8,790 nucleotides of DNA, taken from contig JAISXJ010000174.1 in the NCBI GenBank assembly GCA_031270565.1, forward strand, positions 1 to 8,790, given 5' to 3'. The notes beneath the pieces are model-generated. The model was given only the letters and a program-made list of their open reading frames with translations. It was not told where the DNA came from and made no database searches. Positions 5,810-8,790 of this stretch are shown piece by piece (the first letter of the stretch is position 1; each line of letters opens with the position of its first letter). Source of the DNA: Prevotellaceae bacterium. Its GTDB lineage: Bacteria; Bacteroidota; Bacteroidia; Bacteroidales; Paludibacteraceae. A program made the translations under genes and the position numbers.

Positions 5810-8436
5810 CGTTGATTTGAAGTTATGATTGTCGATAAAAGATGATTTAACGTATGCGCTTCATTCAAGGTTTCGAGCGTTGGTTGCATACGGTAGTTCC
5901 AGATATGTTCGGGATTGTCCGGATTGTTGATACGCTCCTCTTCATCAGAGGAATACAGTGTCCTGTCAAGCGCAAGATAGTCCTGTAACGGCAAAATAAC
6001 CCACATACTGACAGCTTCCATCAATTGTGATACAATCGTATATGCCACTTTCGGTGAACAGTTGTCTGGAGCTGCGCCCTGTTTCCCCAGAATATCGTTG
6101 TAAAAACGTTGAGAACGCCCGACGTTTTCCGTCCACCATGAGCGTATGGGCGACATATCGTGCGTCCCTGTGGTGTAAACCGACAGATAGGGCGTGTATT
6201 GTGGATGAATAAATTCAACCGAAAATTCTTTTGGCATGCGTTGCACTTCGAGCGACAGAATATTGAGTTGCGTCATCACCTCCTGCACCGACGATGGTAC
6301 CATCCCCAGATCTTCACCGCAGACCAGCATCCTGTTGTCCCGCAGCAACGCCGGTAACTTCCGTAACGCCTGCTGTTTCCAGAAATGATTATGCCGACGG
6401 TAATAAAAATCTTCGTAGAGCCGTTTCAAAGCTTCCTGTTCAGGCAACGCAAGCGCGGTAAACGACCGGCTTTTTTGTATGGAAATACGCGGATGAAAAA
6501 GTTGCTGATTCCTGTTGTCCGGCACAAACAGCACTTCTGTGTAGAGTTGCATAACCTGTTGCACCACAGAGGCGTCCATGCCGGATGCCAATGCATCGTC
6601 AAGCGACGCCAACAGGGCGCGTTGCGTACGGTATTTCATTTTAAAGGCGTAACGTCCGTTTTTCTTCCTGTCGAACAGTTGTGCAACAGGTTTTTGGGCA
6701 TCGCCAAAGATTCCGGTCAACATCTGAGCGGTTATATAAGGCTCTGTAAAACGTTCTCGATTAAACGACAGCCCATATAATTCAATTTCATATTGACTTA
6801 ATGGCAATGACGGATTGAAATAGCCGAGCAATCCCCAAACCGACTGAGATGGTATTTCCCATATCCGAAAAAAGCCCAGTATATGGTCAATGCGAAAGGC
6901 GTCAAAGTAACGCGACATATTTTCAAACCGTGAGCGCCACCATTGATACCCCGTTTGTGCCATTGCCTCCCAGTTGTATGTTGGAAATTCCCAGTTTTGT
7001 CCTTTGTCGGAAAAATCATCGGGCGGTGCGCCTGCCTGTTTATCCGTATTAAACAACTGCGGATTCATCCATACGTCCACGCTGTTGGCGCTCACGCCGA
7101 TTGGCAAATCGCCTTTCAGCGCTATGCCCAGCTGATGAGCATAATCACGCGCTTCATTCAACTGTTTTGCCAAATGATACTGCACAAAAAAATAAAGCCC
7201 TGCCTCTTTCGGATGCTGTTTAATGTAATTCCGAACCATCGTCAGGCGACAGGTGCGAAACTTTCCCCATTCATTGATATTTGGAGAAGAAAATGTTTCG
7301 CGCAGCATGGAAAAGACAGCATAAGGCTCAAGCCACGTGCGATTTTCCGCAAAAAACAGGTTATAATCATCAGAAGCAAAGGTTTCTACGCCCTGTTCTT
7401 CGTAGATAAGTTTAAGATAATCCCATTTCATCCGACAGACGGCGGCATAATCAACTTTCTTTTGGGCATTTAATGCCTGCCGTTTCTTCTCGAAAACAGC
7501 GGCTTTGTCGCAATCGGACAGTTTTCCGACTGCTTCCATGCGTATGTAAATCGGGTGCAGGGCATAAATGGAATTGATGCGATAGGGATAGGAATCGGCG
7601 TCGGTATGGGTGGCGGTGGTGTCATTGACGGGGAGAATCTGTATCATTTTCTGGCTTGTTTTGTGCGCCCAGTCAACTAACAGTTTCAAATCAAGAAACT
7701 CCCCTACCCCGCCGCTCCTGTCCGACCTTAACGAAAAAACAGGTACGGCAACACCTGCCCCTTTCCACGTATATTTTCGCCTGAACCGTGTAGAAATCAC
7801 CTGTGTATCGTCTGCGCGATTATCAAAACAGACGACGCGGTTTTCACCCTCTTCCCAGCAAACAATTTCCCCGTTTTCCGGTTTATAAATGACAAACTTA
7901 TATTCGACGGGCGTCGTATTTTCCACTACGTCGAGTTGTCCCTGCCATGTTGGATAATCCAGCGGGTCAAACGGGATAATCGCTCCCCTGCCCCACTCGC
8001 CAAATCGCAAATGACTGCCCAGCAAACCCACTGCGCAATCACCTTCGATAGCCGGCGCATCCACCCGAAAAAGCCAGCGATGTTTCATTGCGGGCAATGG
8101 CTCGACAACTTGCCTCTTTGGTGCAAAACAACCTGCGAATAGTGTCGTATAAAACACACTATCTATATCTTCGCATCCGAACTCATCCTTTATAAAGACC
8201 TCTCTGCACGTTGCATCAAGCGAGAGACGCCGCACACCGAACATATCGGCAACGAATTTACCATCGTGATTTTCAATTTCATAATAATAATCAATCTGCT
8301 GCGCAACGGGAATGTTTAACATTAAAGACCAAATAAAATCGTCGGTATAGGACATTGGAAATCGACGTCCGTCAATAATGATGAAGAGATTTTGTCCCCA
8401 TCGGGTTGTGCAGTATGTCGAAAAGCAGAGTTTCAT
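5806..8436 (-). CDS. malQ: 4-alpha-glucanotransferase (amylomaltase/disproportionating enzyme), GH77, DPE2-like
   Basis: The enzyme moves alpha-1,4-glucan segments between maltooligosaccharides or glycogen-like acceptors, releasing glucose, in cytoplasmic maltodextrin and glycogen metabolism. The protein has 876 residues, far longer than the roughly 500 (T. aquaticus) to 700 (E. coli) of simple MalQ. Order: a degenerate CBM20-like module (about 1-100), a canonical CBM20 (about 118-212) with the starch-site residues Trp148 (FGEW), Lys180 (VEYKF) and Trp194 (CWE), then GH77 (about 222-870). GH77 begins with VFSLRSDRSGGVGEFLDLK. The catalytic residues are nucleophile Asp517 in FRIDH, acid/base Glu708 in CGEDLGMVP and stabiliser Asp760 in GTHDMSP. 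Asp517 and Glu708 are 191 residues apart against about 47 in the T. aquaticus enzyme, which marks the insertion found in DPE2-type enzymes. The ATG at 8436 gives the family-typical start (MKL.F...Y.T.WGQ.L). There is no signal peptide. It lies 22 bases after the peptidase gene and overlaps the next gene by ATGA. Confidence 0.95.
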   Translation of the reverse strand: MKLCFSTYCTTRWGQNLFIIIDGRRFPMSYTDDFIWSLMLNIPVAQQIDYYYEIENHDGKFVADMFGVRRLSLDATCREVFIKDEFGCEDIDSVFYTTLFAGCFAPKRQVVEPLPAMKHRWLFRVDAPAIEGDCAVGLLGSHLRFGEWGRGAIIPFDPLDYPTWQGQLDVVENTTPVEYKFVIYKPENGEIVCWEEGENRVVCFDNRADDTQVISTRFRRKYTWKGAGVAVPVFSLRSDRSGGVGEFLDLKLLVDWAHKTSQKMIQILPVNDTTATHTDADSYPYRINSIYALHPIYIRMEAVGKLSDCDKAAVFEKKRQALNAQKKVDYAAVCRMKWDYLKLIYEEQGVETFASDDYNLFFAENRTWLEPYAVFSMLRETFSSPNINEWGKFRTCRLTMVRNYIKQHPKEAGLYFFVQYHLAKQLNEARDYAHQLGIALKGDLPIGVSANSVDVWMNPQLFNTDKQAGAPPDDFSDKGQNWEFPTYNWEAMAQTGYQWWRSRFENMSRYFDAFRIDHILGFFRIWEIPSQSVWGLLGYFNPSLPLSQYEIELYGLSFNRERFTEPYITAQMLTGIFGDAQKPVAQLFDRKKNGRYAFKMKYRTQRALLASLDDALASGMDASVVQQVMQLYTEVLFVPDNRNQQLFHPRISIQKSRSFTALALPEQEALKRLYEDFYYRRHNHFWKQQALRKLPALLRDNRMLVCGEDLGMVPSSVQEVMTQLNILSLEVQRMPKEFSVEFIHPQYTPYLSVYTTGTHDMSPIRSWWTENVGRSQRFYNDILGKQGAAPDNCSPKVAYTIVSQLMEAVSMWVILPLQDYLALDRTLYSSDEEERINNPDNPEHIWNYRMQPTLETLNEAHTLNHLLSTIITSNQR

Positions 8437-8458
8437 AATTTTACCTGTTTACACGTCA

Positions 8459-8790
8459 TCATTCGGCAGGGTCAAAACCATAATTGATTCCTTTCTCTTT
8501 GACAGGAACGCCAAACTTCATCCATTGAGGCATGGGAGCATCTTTGAGATAGTAATCGAAAAACTGTTGAAGACGACGGGTAAGATCTTTACGGTTGCGC
8601 CAGTGCAGCAGATTATGGGCTTCATTATTGTACTGTAAGAGCCAGACAGGCTTGCCTAAACGTCGAAGAGCCATAAAGTACTCAATGCCCTGATACCATG
8701 GCACAGCGCCATCGTTGTCATTGTGCATAATTAACAGAGGCGTCTTAACATCAGGTGCAAAGAAGACAGGCGAATTTTCGTGATAAAGCT
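8459..8790 (-). CDS. C-terminal end of an S9-family (prolyl oligopeptidase/DPP IV-like) serine peptidase (5' end outside window)
   Basis: The frame stays open to the window edge, so only the last 109 complete residues are visible; the ATG at 8728 is an internal methionine. The text LYHENSPVFFAPDVKTPLLI leads into MHNDNDGAVPWYQG and later LLQYNNEAHNLLHWRNRKDL, which is the end of the alpha/beta-hydrolase domain of S9 peptidases. By alignment from memory with DPP IV, the catalytic Asp is the last Asp of HNDND (codon 8713-8711) and the catalytic His is in NNEAH (codon 8617-8615); the Ser (GxSxGG) lies outside. The end, FFDYYLKDAPMPQWMKFGVP, is typical of Bacteroidetes members, which are usually exported and about 800-900 residues long, cleaving peptides with Pro or Ala near the cut. 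It stops 22 bases before malQ and is probably the upstream gene of that operon. Confidence 0.9.
   Translation of the reverse strand, partial: LYHENSPVFFAPDVKTPLLIMHNDNDGAVPWYQGIEYFMALRRLGKPVWLLQYNNEAHNLLHWRNRKDLTRRLQQFFDYYLKDAPMPQWMKFGVPVKEKGINYGFDPAE

Noticed and set aside
6943..7473. 176-codon open frame on the + strand opposite malQ
   Set aside because: Antisense to the GH77 domain, with no family resemblance and basic, Cys/His-rich composition typical of shadow frames. The other + strand frames over 6027-8142 are rejected for the same reason.

Overview
The window looks like a chromosomal segment from a Bacteroidetes bacterium, most likely of the order Bacteroidales. Three things point there: gyrA has no Shine-Dalgarno sequence and instead has a Bacteroidetes-type promoter (ATTG, 19 bases, TACCTTCG); gyrA is followed by an exported TPR protein; and the DPE2-like 4-alpha-glucanotransferase with N-terminal CBM20 modules is typical of the group. 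The species cannot be read from the sequence.

Layout. Bases 1-848 look like accessory DNA. They hold the 3' end of an unrecognised, A+T-rich gene (1-705) and, 10 bases further on, a decayed fragment of an AlbA_2/Schlafen-like ATP-binding protein gene (716-848) that has lost an internal piece and changed frame. The gyrA promoter (about 909-939) follows directly. On the + strand gyrA (972-3512) and an exported tetratricopeptide-repeat protein (3573-4820) form a probable two-gene unit ending at a strong hairpin (4846-4875). This hairpin also serves the convergent unit from the right.

On the - strand, read right to left, are the C-terminal end of an S9-family serine peptidase (8790-8459, cut by the window edge), malQ (8436-5806) and a small exported protein of unknown function (5809-4994). 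The peptidase and malQ are 22 bases apart, and malQ overlaps the last gene by ATGA, so these three are probably one operon. MalQ would rearrange alpha-1,4-glucans in the cytoplasm, while the genes on either side encode a peptidase and an exported protein; a shared job is not evident.

No complete new system is visible. The points most worth a second look are the left-edge accessory remnant next to gyrA, the degenerate first CBM20 of MalQ beside an intact second one, and the Met at the GyrA position equivalent to E. coli Asp87. There are no tRNA or rRNA genes, CRISPR arrays, insertion sequences or gene-free stretches over 300 bases.
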